From: Solirubrobacter phytolaccae | Lineage (GTDB): Bacteria; Actinomycetota; Thermoleophilia; Solirubrobacterales; Solirubrobacteraceae | NCBI RefSeq assembly: GCF_027587195.1 | Contig: NZ_JAPDDP010000003.1 | Location: forward strand, 124,001 to 188,000 | Direction of reading: 5' to 3' | DNA length: 64,000 bases | Shown here: positions 49,810 through 58,170 of the stretch, piece after piece | Layout: every line of letters begins with the position of its first letter | Numbering within the stretch: position 1 is the stretch's first letter | Notes under the pieces: model-generated | Seen by the model: only the letters and a program-made list of their open reading frames with translations | Databases searched by the model: none | What the model was told of the DNA's origin: nothing | Position numbers and translations under genes: made by a program

Positions 49810-49813
49810 CTAA

Positions 49814-49834
49814 GCATCGCCCCCTGGGCGATGC
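49814..49834. terminator. Hairpin between convergent genes
   Basis: GCATCGCCC and GGGCGATGC form a 9-bp perfect stem with loop CCT. It sits 2 nt from the stop of the minus-strand gene, so it can end transcription from both sides. Confidence 0.55.
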
Positions 49835-49835
49835 G

Positions 49836-50213
49836 TCAGCGCCGGTGGGCTTTGCGCGCCTGCTTCTGCGCGCGGGTCTTCTGCCGCATCTTCTTCTTGG
49901 CCGCCTGGGTGTGCGGCTTGCGGGCGCCGGTGCCCTCGGGGACCACCGGGCCGGCGGTCGCGATCTCGGGCGCCTTGCTGCGCGCGTCGCGCGTGATCAG
50001 CACGCCCATGACGCCGAAGCCGACGACGAGGGCGCCAAGGATGATCCAGAGCGTGCGGCTGCCGGTCTCGCCGGTGTCGACGGTCGTCGTCGGGGCCGGC
50101 GTCGCGGTGGGCTCAGCCTGCGGCAGTGGGCCGAACGCGCCCGACTGGGCCGACGCCGGAGCGGCGACGGCGAGGACGAGCAATGTGGTGATGAGGGCGA
50201 TCCGTCGCGTCAT
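49836..50213 (-). CDS. Small secreted/membrane protein with basic tail
   Basis: The 125-residue protein has a signal peptide (A-S-A-Q), then a Pro/Thr-rich external part. One membrane helix (about residues 54-74) is followed by a cytoplasmic tail rich in Lys, Arg and Gln (K-K-K-M-R-Q-K-T-R-A-Q-K-Q-A-R-K). The function is unknown. ATG 50213 fits the signal peptide; the upstream open frame shows no similarity. It lies 17 nt downstream of the MATE gene. Confidence 0.6.
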   Translation of the reverse strand: MTRRIALITTLLVLAVAAPASAQSGAFGPLPQAEPTATPAPTTTVDTGETGSRTLWIILGALVVGFGVMGVLITRDARSKAPEIATAGPVVPEGTGARKPHTQAAKKKMRQKTRAQKQARKAHRR

Positions 50214-50230
50214 GGGCGTCGACAGGGTAG

Positions 50231-51529
50231 TCAAGCGCGCGCTCCTGTCAACGCCCAATGTGAGCCGAGGAACCTTCCGCCGCACGTAACTAGCCGAACG
50301 GCGATGAGCGCGGCGAGGCCCCACCAGATGCCTTCGATGCCCCAATCGTTGCGGTAGGTGAGCACCACGATCGGCAGGTAGACGGCCGCGGCGGCGAGCA
50401 TTCCCCACATCAAGAAGCGCGTGTCGCCGGCGCCGATGAGGATGCCGTCGAGCGCGAACACCGCGCCGTTGAACGGCATCGTGAGCGCGAAGATCCACCA
50501 GATCTCGCGGGCCTGGGCGATCACCTCGGGGTCGTTGGTGAACAGGTCGGGCACGAAGTCGCCGAGCGCGACCAGGATGAGGCCGAAAAGCGCGCCGATG
50601 ACCACCGACCAGCCGATCATGCGGGTGGCCGCGGCCCGCGCCCCGGTCGCGTCGCTCGCCCCGAGCATCCGTCCGACCATCACCTGGCCGGCGATCGCGA
50701 TCGCGTCGAGCACGAGCGCCAGGAACACCCACAGCTGGAACGCGATCTGGTGCGCGCCGAGCGAGGCGGCGCCGATCCGGGCGAGCACCGCGCTGCCGAC
50801 CAGGAAGGAGCCGGTGAGCGCGGTCGTGCGGACGGCGATCTCGCTGCCGATCTTCATCAGCGGGCGCATCTTGTCGGGGTGCGGGCGCTCGAGCCCGGCG
50901 CGGTACTGGACCGCGAAGAACGCCCCCGCCATGCCGACCTGGGCGATCACCGTGCCCCACGCCGAGCCCTTCAGGCCCCAGTCGAAGCCGTACACGAACA
51001 GCAGCTCGAGCACGACGTTGACGCTGTGCGCGGCGAGCAGGATCAACAGCGGGGTCTTCAGATCGCCCGTGCCGCGGAGGAAGCCCTGTGCCGCCGAGGC
51101 GAGCATGAACAGCGGCGCGCCGATCGCGCTGATCCGCAGGTAGAGGACGGCGCCCTCTTTGACCTCGCCCTCGCCGCCCATGAGGCTCACGATCGCCGGG
51201 GCGAAGACCTCCAGCAGCGCGAGCAGGACCAGCCCGATGCCGAGCGCGAGCCACAGCGCCTGCGATCCGAGCGCGGCGGCGTCGTGGGCGCGGCCCGCAC
51301 CCGCGAGGCGGGCGACCTGCGCAGTCGTGCCGTAGGTCAGGAAGTTGAAGATCGTGAACGCGGTGCTGAGCACCGTCGCGGCGATCGCGAGGGACGCCAG
51401 CTGCGTCGTGCCGAGGTGGCCGACGATCGCCGTGTCCACGAGCACGTACAGCGGCTCGGACGCCAGCGCGCCCAGCGCGGGGAGCGCGAGCAGGAGGATC
51501 TCGCGGTCGTACTTCGAGCGCAGCTTCAT
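50231..51529 (-). CDS. MATE-family efflux transporter
   Basis: The 432-residue, 12-helix protein has the MATE start I-L-L-L-A-L-P-A-L-G-A-L-A-S-E-P-L-Y-V-L-V-D-T-A-I-V-G-H-L-G. The second half repeats the pattern (A-H-Q-I-A-F-Q-L-W). It exports cationic or aromatic compounds using an ion gradient, resembling the DinF subgroup. ATG 51529 overlaps the stop of the hydroxylase small subunit (ATGA), so it is the last coupled member of that operon. The coupling suggests a link to the substrate or product, which is not proven. Confidence 0.9.
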   Translation of the reverse strand: MKLRSKYDREILLLALPALGALASEPLYVLVDTAIVGHLGTTQLASLAIAATVLSTAFTIFNFLTYGTTAQVARLAGAGRAHDAAALGSQALWLALGIGLVLLALLEVFAPAIVSLMGGEGEVKEGAVLYLRISAIGAPLFMLASAAQGFLRGTGDLKTPLLILLAAHSVNVVLELLFVYGFDWGLKGSAWGTVIAQVGMAGAFFAVQYRAGLERPHPDKMRPLMKIGSEIAVRTTALTGSFLVGSAVLARIGAASLGAHQIAFQLWVFLALVLDAIAIAGQVMVGRMLGASDATGARAAATRMIGWSVVIGALFGLILVALGDFVPDLFTNDPEVIAQAREIWWIFALTMPFNGAVFALDGILIGAGDTRFLMWGMLAAAAVYLPIVVLTYRNDWGIEGIWWGLAALIAVRLVTCGGRFLGSHWALTGARA

Positions 51530-52047
51530 CGCTCGAGGACGGCCTTGACGATGGGCGCGTAGCCCGTGCAGCGGCACAGGTTGCCCGACAGCGCGTGCTT
51601 GACCTCGTCCTCGGTCGGCTCCGGGTTCGTCTTCAGGAAGGCGTCGAGCGTCATCAGCATGCCCGCGGTGCAGAACCCGCACTGCAGCGCGTGGTGCTCG
51701 TGGAACGCGGCGTGGAGCGGGCCGTGCGGGAGCCCTTCGATCGTCGTGATGTCAGCTTCGTGGACCTGGATCGCGAACGTCAGGCAGGCGCGGGCCGGCT
51801 CGCCGTCGAGCTGGACGGTGCACGCGCCGCAGGAGCCGGTCTCGCAGCCGACCTTCGTGCCGGTGAGCCCGAGGTCGTGGCGCAGGAAGTCCGAGAGGAG
51901 CGTGCGCGGCTCGACTTCGGCGTGGCGCTGGGTGCCGTTGACGCGAACGGAGATCCGCGTGGTGGTGCGCGGCGCGTCCGCGGACGCCGGCGGCGTGCCG
52001 AAGCCCGGGCGGTCGAGGTCCGGCGGTGTGTCGCCCCAGCCGCTCAC
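51526..52047 (-). CDS. [2Fe-2S] small subunit of a xanthine-oxidase-family hydroxylase
   Basis: The 173-residue protein has both Fe-S motifs of the family: C-E-T-G-S-C-G-A-C with a following C, and C-G-F-C-T-A-G-M plus C-R-C-T-G-Y at the end. It passes electrons from the molybdenum subunit to the FAD subunit. An extra N-terminal segment of about 30 residues (P-P-D-L-D-R-P-G-F-G) precedes the domain. The GTG start overlaps the stop of the FAD-subunit gene. Confidence 0.93.
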   Translation of the reverse strand: MSGWGDTPPDLDRPGFGTPPASADAPRTTTRISVRVNGTQRHAEVEPRTLLSDFLRHDLGLTGTKVGCETGSCGACTVQLDGEPARACLTFAIQVHEADITTIEGLPHGPLHAAFHEHHALQCGFCTAGMLMTLDAFLKTNPEPTEDEVKHALSGNLCRCTGYAPIVKAVLER

Positions 52048-52790
52048 GCGTGGCCTGCCTCGACGAGCGCGCGGCGGGTGAGCTCGGCGACGAGCGCACG
52101 ATGGTGGTCGCCGTCGACCAGGTCGGCCGCGAGCGCCGCGGCGTCGGTCGCGCTCGCGCCGGCGCGGACCGCGGCCTCGGCCTCGCCGGCACGCCCCGCG
52201 CCGAGGACGGCGTCCGCCGCGCGGTCGGGCTCGAGCACCACGGCGACCGCGGCGTCGGCGAACGAGCCGCTCGTGCGGGCGTACGCCACGAACGCGCTCT
52301 TCGCGAAGGGCTGCAGCCGCGGGACCTCGATCGCCGTCAGCAGCTCACCGGGGCCGAGCTGCAGGGGGCCGTGGACCGCGCGGCCGCTGGAGAGCGTGAA
52401 GCGGGCGTCCAGGGCGATGAGCGCGCAGATCAGCTCCGCGCGCGGGTCGGCGTGCACGACCGAGCCGCCGATGGTGCCCCGGGCGCGGGTCGCCGGGTGC
52501 CCGACGTGGCGGACCGCCTGGCGCAGCAGCGGCCAGCCGCCGGCGATCAGCGTCGAGCGCTCGAGCGCGGCCTGGCGGACGGTGGCGCCGATCCGCAGCG
52601 CGCCGCGGCGGCGTTCGATCAGCCCGGGGATGCCGCTGATGTCCACAAGCCGGCGTGGCCGGACCAGCCGCTGGTTCATCAGCGGCACGAGGCTCTGCCC
52701 GCCGGCGAGCACGCGGCTGTCGCCGTCCAGCGCGGCCACGGCTTCGTCCCACGAACCCGCGACGACGTACTCGAACGGCGCGGGCTTCAC
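52044..52790 (-). CDS. FAD-binding medium subunit (CoxM-like)
   Basis: The 248-residue subunit has P-F-E-Y near the start, A-G-G-Q-S-L-V-P-L-M-N and the FAD loop T-I-G-G-S-V-V-H-A-D-P. It binds FAD and passes electrons on from the Fe-S subunit. It is a little shorter than usual (about 280). The GTG at 52790 overlaps the stop of the small tail-anchored gene. Confidence 0.92.
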   Translation of the reverse strand: MKPAPFEYVVAGSWDEAVAALDGDSRVLAGGQSLVPLMNQRLVRPRRLVDISGIPGLIERRRGALRIGATVRQAALERSTLIAGGWPLLRQAVRHVGHPATRARGTIGGSVVHADPRAELICALIALDARFTLSSGRAVHGPLQLGPGELLTAIEVPRLQPFAKSAFVAYARTSGSFADAAVAVVLEPDRAADAVLGAGRAGEAEAAVRAGASATDAAALAADLVDGDHHRALVAELTRRALVEAGHA

Positions 52791-53110
52791 CGGCGCCTCC
52801 TCGCGGCCAGCAGGGCGAGGCCCGCCGCCGCCACGCCGGCCGCGACCACCCGCGCGCGTCCCGAGCCGGCCGGCGATCGCTCGGCGTCCTCGTCGACGAT
52901 CTCGCCGGTGAGCACCTTGACCTCCAACGCGAATTCGGGCGCGGGTTTGAAGTCGCTGGGCGACGTGACCTTGTCCGCCCGCACGGTGAAGCTCTCGCCC
53001 GCCCGGCGGAAGACGGCCGTGCGGGTGTCGTGGTCGACCTCCTCGAGCACGACCAGCACGCCGTGCTCGTCGCGGCGGCGCGGCTCGGCGATCAGCTCCT
53101 CCCACGTCAT
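52787..53110 (-). CDS. Small tail-anchored protein within the hydroxylase operon, unknown
   Basis: The 107-residue protein has a soluble N-terminus (M-T-W-E-E-L-I-A-E-P-R-R-R-D-E-H-G-V-L-V-V). It ends with a hydrophobic C-terminal helix of about 16 residues followed by A-R-R-R-R. Its start overlaps the end of the large subunit gene and its stop overlaps the start of the FAD subunit gene, so it is coupled in the operon. I do not recognise a family. A membrane-tethering role for the enzyme complex is a guess. Confidence 0.6.
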   Translation of the reverse strand: MTWEELIAEPRRRDEHGVLVVLEEVDHDTRTAVFRRAGESFTVRADKVTSPSDFKPAPEFALEVKVLTGEIVDEDAERSPAGSGRARVVAAGVAAAGLALLAARRRR

Positions 53111-55068
53111 CGCAGCGCCCGCCAGACCTTCTCGGCCGTGAACGGCGGATCGAGCCGCATGCCCACGGCCGCCGCGACGGCGTTGGCGATCGCGGCCGGC
53201 GCGCCGATCGTGCCGCTCTCGCCGATGCCCTTCGCGCCGAGCGGGTTGTGCGGCGACGGCGACTCCAGGAACGCGGTCGCGAACGCGGGGATCTCCCCGG
53301 CGGTCGGCAGCGAGTAGTCGTGCAGCGTCGCGGGTGCGCCGTCGACGGCCTCCAGCAGCGACGCGCCGAGGCCCTGCACCGCACCGCCGACCACCTGCCC
53401 CTCGGCCAGCAGCGGGTTGATGATGCGGCCGGCGTCGTCGACGGCCACGAGCTTGACGACCCGCACCGCGCCCGTCGCCGGGTCGACCTCGACCACCGCG
53501 ACGTAGGCGCCGGACGTGAAGACCTGCTCGGATTCGAAGCGCGCGACGCCCGGCCCGCCGGCGAGGAGGTCATCGGCCGCCGCGGCCACGGCCGAGCCGC
53601 CCATCGCCGTCGAGCGGCTCGCGAACGAACCCACGCCGTCGGCGACCTCGTCCGTGTCGCCGGTGATCACCGTGATCTGGTCGACGTCCAGGCCGAGCTT
53701 GTCGGCCGCGATCTGGGCGAACACGGTCTCGTGGCCCTGGCCGGCGGGCACCGAGCCGACCCGGACCTCCCCGTCACGCGTGACCGACGCGTGCTCGAAC
53801 AGCCCCGCGGAGCGCTCCACGCACATCGCCACGCCGATGTGGCCCTCGGGCTCGCCGACGAGCTCCAGCGCACGGTCCAGGCACGCCTCGAAGTCGCCGG
53901 AGTCGTACGTCCAGCCGAGCGCGGTCCGGTGCGGGAAGGCGCGTACGAAGTTGCGCCGCCGCAGCTCGATCGGATCGACCCCGAGCTGCCGCGCGGCCGT
54001 GTCCATCGCCGTCTCGATCAGGTACGCCGCCTCCGGCCGGCCGGCGCCGCGGTACGGCCCGGTCGGCACCTTGTGCGTCCGCGCGCCGGTGACGAACACC
54101 TCCACCGCCGGGATGTCGTAACAGCCGGCGAGGAGCATCGCGGTCGTGTGCGGCGGGATCGGCGTGCTCGGCAGCAGATAGGCGCCGAGGTCCGCCAGCA
54201 CGCGACCGCGCAGCGCGAGGATCCGCCCCTCGGCGTCGAAGGCGAGCTCGACCACGCCACTGATCCCGCGGCCCTGCGGCGCGGCGAGGAAGTTCTCGCG
54301 CCGGTCCTCGATCCAGCGCACCGGCCGTCCCAGCTCGCGCGCGGCGAAGGCGACGAGCGGCGTCTCGACCGGCAGCGTCCCCTTCGAGCCGAACCCGCCG
54401 CCCACGTCGGGCACGATCACGCGCAGCTCGTCCTCGCTCATCCGCAGGCTCTGCGCGAGCTGCGCGCGGGGACGGTGGGCGCTCTGGGAGGACGTCCAAA
54501 CCGTGAGCCGCCCGCCCTCCATCGCCGCCAGCGCGCCGCGTGTCTCCATCGGCGCGGCCACGAGCCGCGGGATCACGCGCTCGCTGCGCACGACGTGCGC
54601 GGCCCGCGCGAACGCGCCCGCCACGTCGCCCTCGGACTTCTCCCAGCGCACCATGGTCTCCCCGGCACGCGGGTCGTCCACCGCCGGCAGCGGCTCGTAC
54701 TCCACCTCCACCCGCTCGGCGAGGTCCTCGGCGAGCGCCCGGCTCTCCGCGACCACCGCCGCGAGCGGCTGCCCGACGTACCGCACGATCCCGTCGGCCA
54801 GCACCGGATGCGGAATCGGCTCGACCGTCAACCCGGGCGGGGGCACGATCTGCGGCGGCGCCACCCGCCCCGCCACCGACGCCGCGGTGAAAGTTAAACG
54901 TCCTGGACGTTTAAGTTCGAATCGCGCATGGGGGTGCGGGGAGCGCACGAACGCCATGTGCAGGGCGTCCGGCAACTCGATGTCGTCCAGGAAGCGGCCG
55001 CGACCGGCGAGCAGCCGCGCGTCCTCGCGACGACGGACGGGCTGACCGAGGGTGCTGGCGACTCCCAC
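53107..55068 (-). CDS. Molybdopterin large subunit of a form-II CoxL-type hydroxylase
   Basis: The 653-residue protein belongs to the xanthine-oxidase/CO-dehydrogenase large subunits. The active-site loop reads P-Y-R-G-A-G-R (form-II CoxL; form I has C-S-F-R), with G-G-G-F-G-S-K-G, Q-G-H-E and the catalytic Glu in K-G-I-G-E-S-G-T-I-G. Form-II enzymes act on various aromatic or aldehyde substrates, so carbon-monoxide oxidation should not be assumed. It is about 100 residues short of the usual. Part of the loss is at residues about 50-60, where an A+T-rich palindrome replaces normal sequence. Start GTG 55068. Confidence 0.9.
   Translation of the reverse strand: MGVASTLGQPVRRREDARLLAGRGRFLDDIELPDALHMAFVRSPHPHARFELKRPGRLTFTAASVAGRVAPPQIVPPPGLTVEPIPHPVLADGIVRYVGQPLAAVVAESRALAEDLAERVEVEYEPLPAVDDPRAGETMVRWEKSEGDVAGAFARAAHVVRSERVIPRLVAAPMETRGALAAMEGGRLTVWTSSQSAHRPRAQLAQSLRMSEDELRVIVPDVGGGFGSKGTLPVETPLVAFAARELGRPVRWIEDRRENFLAAPQGRGISGVVELAFDAEGRILALRGRVLADLGAYLLPSTPIPPHTTAMLLAGCYDIPAVEVFVTGARTHKVPTGPYRGAGRPEAAYLIETAMDTAARQLGVDPIELRRRNFVRAFPHRTALGWTYDSGDFEACLDRALELVGEPEGHIGVAMCVERSAGLFEHASVTRDGEVRVGSVPAGQGHETVFAQIAADKLGLDVDQITVITGDTDEVADGVGSFASRSTAMGGSAVAAAADDLLAGGPGVARFESEQVFTSGAYVAVVEVDPATGAVRVVKLVAVDDAGRIINPLLAEGQVVGGAVQGLGASLLEAVDGAPATLHDYSLPTAGEIPAFATAFLESPSPHNPLGAKGIGESGTIGAPAAIANAVAAAVGMRLDPPFTAEKVWRALR
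54894..54914. repeat. A+T-rich 21-bp palindrome inside the CoxL-like gene
   Basis: TTAAACGTCC-T-GGACGTTTAA is a perfect 10-bp inverted repeat in a coding region otherwise above 70% G+C. Read in the gene's frame it gives about L-K-R-P-G-R-L with rare AAA, CGT and TTA codons. It looks like a short inserted element. Confidence 0.6.
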
Positions 55069-55076
55069 GCCGGGCG

Positions 55077-55087
55077 AGGTTAACTGT
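55077..55087. promoter_or_regulatory. Overlapping divergent -10 elements TAACCT / AACTGT
   Basis: Minus TAACCT (55082-55077) ends 8 nt before GTG 55068. Plus AACTGT (55082-55087) ends 7 nt before GTG 55095. The two starts are 26 nt apart. Confidence 0.4.
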
Positions 55088-55094
55088 CGCCGCG

Positions 55095-55922
55095 GTGAAG
55101 TTGCGGCTGTACCACCATTCCGACGGCGCCCGGATCGCGTATCGCGAGGCCGGAACCGGTCCGCCGCTCGCGCTCCTGCACAGCCAGGGACTCACGCACC
55201 GCGAGTTCGAGCCGGTCGTCGACGCGCTCGCGCATCGGCACCGGGTCGTGCTGCCGGACCTGCCGCTCCACGGGGATTCCGAGGATCACCCGCGCCACCC
55301 GTACTCGCCGCAGTGGCTGACCGACGTGCTCGCCGGGTTCCTCGCGGAGACGTGCGGCCCCCGGCCCGCGGTCGCCGGTCACGGGATCGGCGCGCAGCTC
55401 GCGCTCCGGGCGATCCGCGAAGGCCGCCTCACGCCCGCGAAGCTCGTGCTCCTGCCCGCGCCGCTGCACACGCGCCCGGATCGCAGCGGGATCGAACGCG
55501 TCGGCCGGGTCGCCGTGAAGGCCGCGGTCGTGCCCGGTGCCGACCGCGTGCTCGCCCGCGCCGCCGCGCTCGCCCTGCGCCCGAGTCGCGCCGACCGCCT
55601 GACCGCCACGGGCGCGCCCGGCGTCCGCGACCTGCACCGCCACGCGCAGATGGAGCTGGGCGGCGACCGCGTGCGCGCCTGGGCCAAGGCCGCGCGCCGC
55701 TGGCCGCGCGCTGGGGACCCCGACGTGCTGGACGGCCTCGACTGCCCGGTGCTGCTGCTCTGGGCCGACCACGACCCCGTCCACCCGCTCGCGATCGCCG
55801 AGGACGCCGTCAAGCGCATCCCGGGGGCGCACCTGCACGTGCTCGCACGCACCGGGTTCCTGCTCGCCTACGACGACCCGGTCGGCCTCGCCCGCGAGAT
55901 CACGGCCTTCTGTGGGCCTTAG
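55095..55922 (+). CDS. Alpha/beta hydrolase fold protein lacking catalytic residues
   Basis: The 275-residue protein has the alpha/beta-hydrolase fold pattern. The nucleophile elbow reads A-G-H-G-I-G, with Gly97 where Ser should be. The place of the catalytic His reads R-T-G-F-L-L instead of G-H-F. The Asp site (W-A-D-H-D227-P) is kept, and the oxyanion motif is H-S-Q-G rather than H-G. It therefore looks like a non-catalytic family member, perhaps a binding or regulatory protein. The stop overlaps the convergent gene at TTAG (55919-55922). Confidence 0.8.
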   Translation: MKLRLYHHSDGARIAYREAGTGPPLALLHSQGLTHREFEPVVDALAHRHRVVLPDLPLHGDSEDHPRHPYSPQWLTDVLAGFLAETCGPRPAVAGHGIGAQLALRAIREGRLTPAKLVLLPAPLHTRPDRSGIERVGRVAVKAAVVPGADRVLARAAALALRPSRADRLTATGAPGVRDLHRHAQMELGGDRVRAWAKAARRWPRAGDPDVLDGLDCPVLLLWADHDPVHPLAIAEDAVKRIPGAHLHVLARTGFLLAYDDPVGLAREITAFCGP

Positions 55923-56914
55923 AAGACGGAGTACGCCCGCGCGACCTGGGTGAACTGCGGCGTCTCGAACAGCAGCGCGAGCAGCGCGTCCTGCAACGTC
56001 TCGCCAGAGCGGCGCGCGTCCATGAACGTCGGGGAGCGCTTCGCGTCCTCACGGCGCAGCCCGGCCAGGTGGGAGCGGCAGGCTTCGTCGCCGAGGATGC
56101 CGAGGAACTGGTCGTAGGCGCCGAGGGCACGCGCGCCGGCGTCCGCCTTGTCGGCGACCAGGAACGCGTAGGCCACGCGACTCGTCGCCGGCACGCTGAA
56201 CTGCTCGGCCAGGAAGGTGGCCATGTCCGCGCGCCCGAACCGCTCACACAGCAGGAGCGGCAGCAGCCCGGAGGCGAACAGGATCTTGCGCGAGTTGCGC
56301 AGCTTCGCGTTGCGCAGGCCCCAGCCGCTGCCGCCGCGCTCGCGCTCTTTGCCCGCGAAGTCCACGCAGATCGTGCGCCAGTAGCGGACCACGTCGTTGA
56401 GGAAGAACCGCGGGACGGTGCGGTCTCCGACCCACTCGTTGACGTACCCGCCGATCAGCTCGGTCCGCACGCGGTCATAGAACGCGGCGCCGTTGAGCGG
56501 CTGGGACTCGAGCAGCAGCAGGATCCGGCGCGTGAGGTTCTTGTTGTCGTCGCGGTCCAGCCCGATCCGATCGATCAGGTGCCGCGCGCTCGCCGCCTTG
56601 CCGAACACGCCCTCCGCGCCCGGCTGGGCCGTCAGCGCGTTCGCGATCTCCGCCAGCACGGCCACGTCGACCGTGTCGTCCTCGACGAGCAGGAGCCAGT
56701 CGTCGTCGCTGCCGTCCACCAGCTCGTGACGACCCCACGACCCCATCAGGCACAGCGAGCTCGTCGCCGGGACGCGGACCCCCGCCACGGCCTGGCTGCG
56801 CTCCTCCAGCGCCGCGGCGGTGCGCTCGCGCGCGGCCGTCAGGTTCGGGAATTGCGCGCCGGTGCGGCGCTGAAGCTCCGCGAGGGCCTCGCCGGCGGCG
56901 AGGTCCAGCAGCAA
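55919..56914 (-). CDS. Nucleotidyltransferase-fold protein
   Basis: The 331-residue protein carries the nucleotidyltransferase signature M-G-S-W-G-R-H-E-x4-G-S-D-D-D-W near residue 55-75. A long helical part follows with N-K-N-L-T-R-R-I-L-L-L-L-E-S and G-W-G-L-R-N-A-K-L-R-N-S-R-K. The metal-binding Asp pair is present, so activity is possible. The substrate is unknown. The TTG start (56914) follows the stop of the upstream gene after 1 nt. Confidence 0.65.
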   Translation of the reverse strand: MLLDLAAGEALAELQRRTGAQFPNLTAARERTAAALEERSQAVAGVRVPATSSLCLMGSWGRHELVDGSDDDWLLLVEDDTVDVAVLAEIANALTAQPGAEGVFGKAASARHLIDRIGLDRDDNKNLTRRILLLLESQPLNGAAFYDRVRTELIGGYVNEWVGDRTVPRFFLNDVVRYWRTICVDFAGKERERGGSGWGLRNAKLRNSRKILFASGLLPLLLCERFGRADMATFLAEQFSVPATSRVAYAFLVADKADAGARALGAYDQFLGILGDEACRSHLAGLRREDAKRSPTFMDARRSGETLQDALLALLFETPQFTQVARAYSVF

Positions 56915-56915
56915 C

Positions 56916-57608
56916 TCACGCCGCCTCGAGAATCCACGGCACGTCGACGCAGCGCTCGAGCACCTCGGCGAACAACGCCTCGTGCTGACCGAGCAGCGGG
57001 ACGTGCTCGCACGCGGGCGTCAGCGAGCTCACGTGCACGTGGGTGAGCCGGAGCCGGAACGCGTCCAGCAGCTCATGACCCAGCGCCATCGACGGGTCCA
57101 GCGACCAGACGTGCGCGACATCCAGGCAGAAGCCGGCTTCCGGCAGCAGCTCGAACAGCGCCTCCAGCTCGGCGACCGTCGTGCCGGCCTCCTTGCGCGC
57201 GTCCATGTTCTCGATCACCGCGCGGCGACCGAGCGCGCGGAACGCCTCCGGCTCGCGCAGCGTGTCCGGGTGCAGGACGATCGCGTCCACGACCGGGGGA
57301 AGCTCGGCCAGGGTCCGCGCCAGCGCGCGATCACCCGTCTCGACGTGCTTGGTCGGCGCGTGCACGCTGACGAAGCGGAACGGCAGCCACGGGTCTTCAT
57401 CCAGGAACGCGGCCAGGCCCGGCAGCTCGTGCCCGCTGAGCGCCGCCAGCTCCACCGCGGCCCCCGAGAAGTCTCGCGCCGCCTCGACGAGCGCCGCCCA
57501 GTCCTCGCGCAGGTCGGCCAACGCGCCCGTGGACAGCCCGGCACGCAGATGGTTCGCGACCAGCCCACGGGAAGACGTCATGGCATGCGGCGCGACCAGG
57601 AGCGACAT
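56916..57608 (-). CDS. Sugar-phosphate isomerase/epimerase-like TIM-barrel protein
   Basis: The 230-residue protein resembles the AP-endonuclease-2/xylose-isomerase-like TIM barrel: V-S-V-H-A-P, I-V-L-H-P-D, I-E-N-M-D, C-L-D-V-A-H and L-T-H-V-H-V-S. These carry the usual His/Glu/Asp metal ligands. Start ATG 57608 has minus-strand TAGGGT 7 nt upstream. ATG 57581 is an alternative. It is coupled with the nucleotidyltransferase-fold gene; the joint role is unknown. Confidence 0.75.
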   Translation of the reverse strand: MSLLVAPHAMTSSRGLVANHLRAGLSTGALADLREDWAALVEAARDFSGAAVELAALSGHELPGLAAFLDEDPWLPFRFVSVHAPTKHVETGDRALARTLAELPPVVDAIVLHPDTLREPEAFRALGRRAVIENMDARKEAGTTVAELEALFELLPEAGFCLDVAHVWSLDPSMALGHELLDAFRLRLTHVHVSSLTPACEHVPLLGQHEALFAEVLERCVDVPWILEAA

Positions 57609-57615
57609 GACCGAC

Positions 57616-57621
57616 ACCCTA
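57616..57621 (-). promoter_or_regulatory. -10-like TAGGGT
   Basis: Minus-strand TAGGGT ends 7 nt before ATG 57608, again the leaderless spacing. Confidence 0.4.
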
Positions 57622-57701
57622 CGGGTGACTCCGGACGGCTTCCGCATCGACCCAGCAGTTTGCGGAAGTCCCTGCAGACCCGCGTCAGGACGACAGACCG
57701 C

Positions 57702-57707
57702 TACCGT
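57702..57707 (+). promoter_or_regulatory. -10-like TACCGT
   Basis: TACCGT ends 10 nt before ATG 57718 of the HxlR gene. Confidence 0.35.
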
Positions 57708-57717
57708 TTCCTCCACG

Positions 57718-58170
57718 ATGTACGAGCTGGATCGCCCTATCAGCTGCTCGATCGGCCGCGCCATGGACATCCTCGGAGAACGCTGGACGTTCCTGATCCT
57801 GCGCGAGTCGTTCTACGGGATCCGTCGCTTCAGCGACATGCAGCGCAACCTCGGAATCGCCCGCAACATCCTGTCGACGCGCCTGCAGACGCTCGTCGCC
57901 AACGGGATCCTCGAGCGCGTCCTCTACCGCGAAGACCCGCCCCGCTACGAGTACAAGCTCACGGCGGCCGGACGCGACCTCTACCCCGCGATCGTCACGC
58001 TGATGCGCTGGGGCGACCGGCACCTGTCGGAGGAGCCGCCCGTCGTGCTCCGGCACAACTCCTGTGGGCATGAGGCGGACCCGCTCCTCGTGTGCGCGCA
58101 CTGCCACGAGGAGCTGGACCCGCATCAGGTCACGCCGGAGCGCAACGTGGATCTCGCCGCCGCGCCTTAG
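57718..58170 (+). CDS. HxlR-family transcriptional regulator with C-terminal Cys/His motif
   Basis: The 150-residue regulator begins M-Y-E-L-D-R-P-I-S-C-S-I-G-R-A-M-D-I-L-G-E-R-W-T-F-L-I-L-R and keeps the HxlR winged-helix pattern (R-F-S-D-M-Q-R-N-L-G-I-A-R-N-I-L-S-T-R-L). After it comes a tail with C-G-H and C-A-H-C-H, a possible metal site uncommon in the family. Cys10 near the N-terminus may sense electrophiles, as in YodB/HypR. The stop overlaps the convergent flotillin gene at TTAG. Confidence 0.88.
   Translation: MYELDRPISCSIGRAMDILGERWTFLILRESFYGIRRFSDMQRNLGIARNILSTRLQTLVANGILERVLYREDPPRYEYKLTAAGRDLYPAIVTLMRWGDRHLSEEPPVVLRHNSCGHEADPLLVCAHCHEELDPHQVTPERNVDLAAAP

Noticed and set aside
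53107-55068. Carbon-monoxide dehydrogenase (aerobic CO oxidation) call
   Set aside because: The large-subunit loop is Y-R-G-A-G-R (form II), not the C-S-F-R of true CO dehydrogenases.
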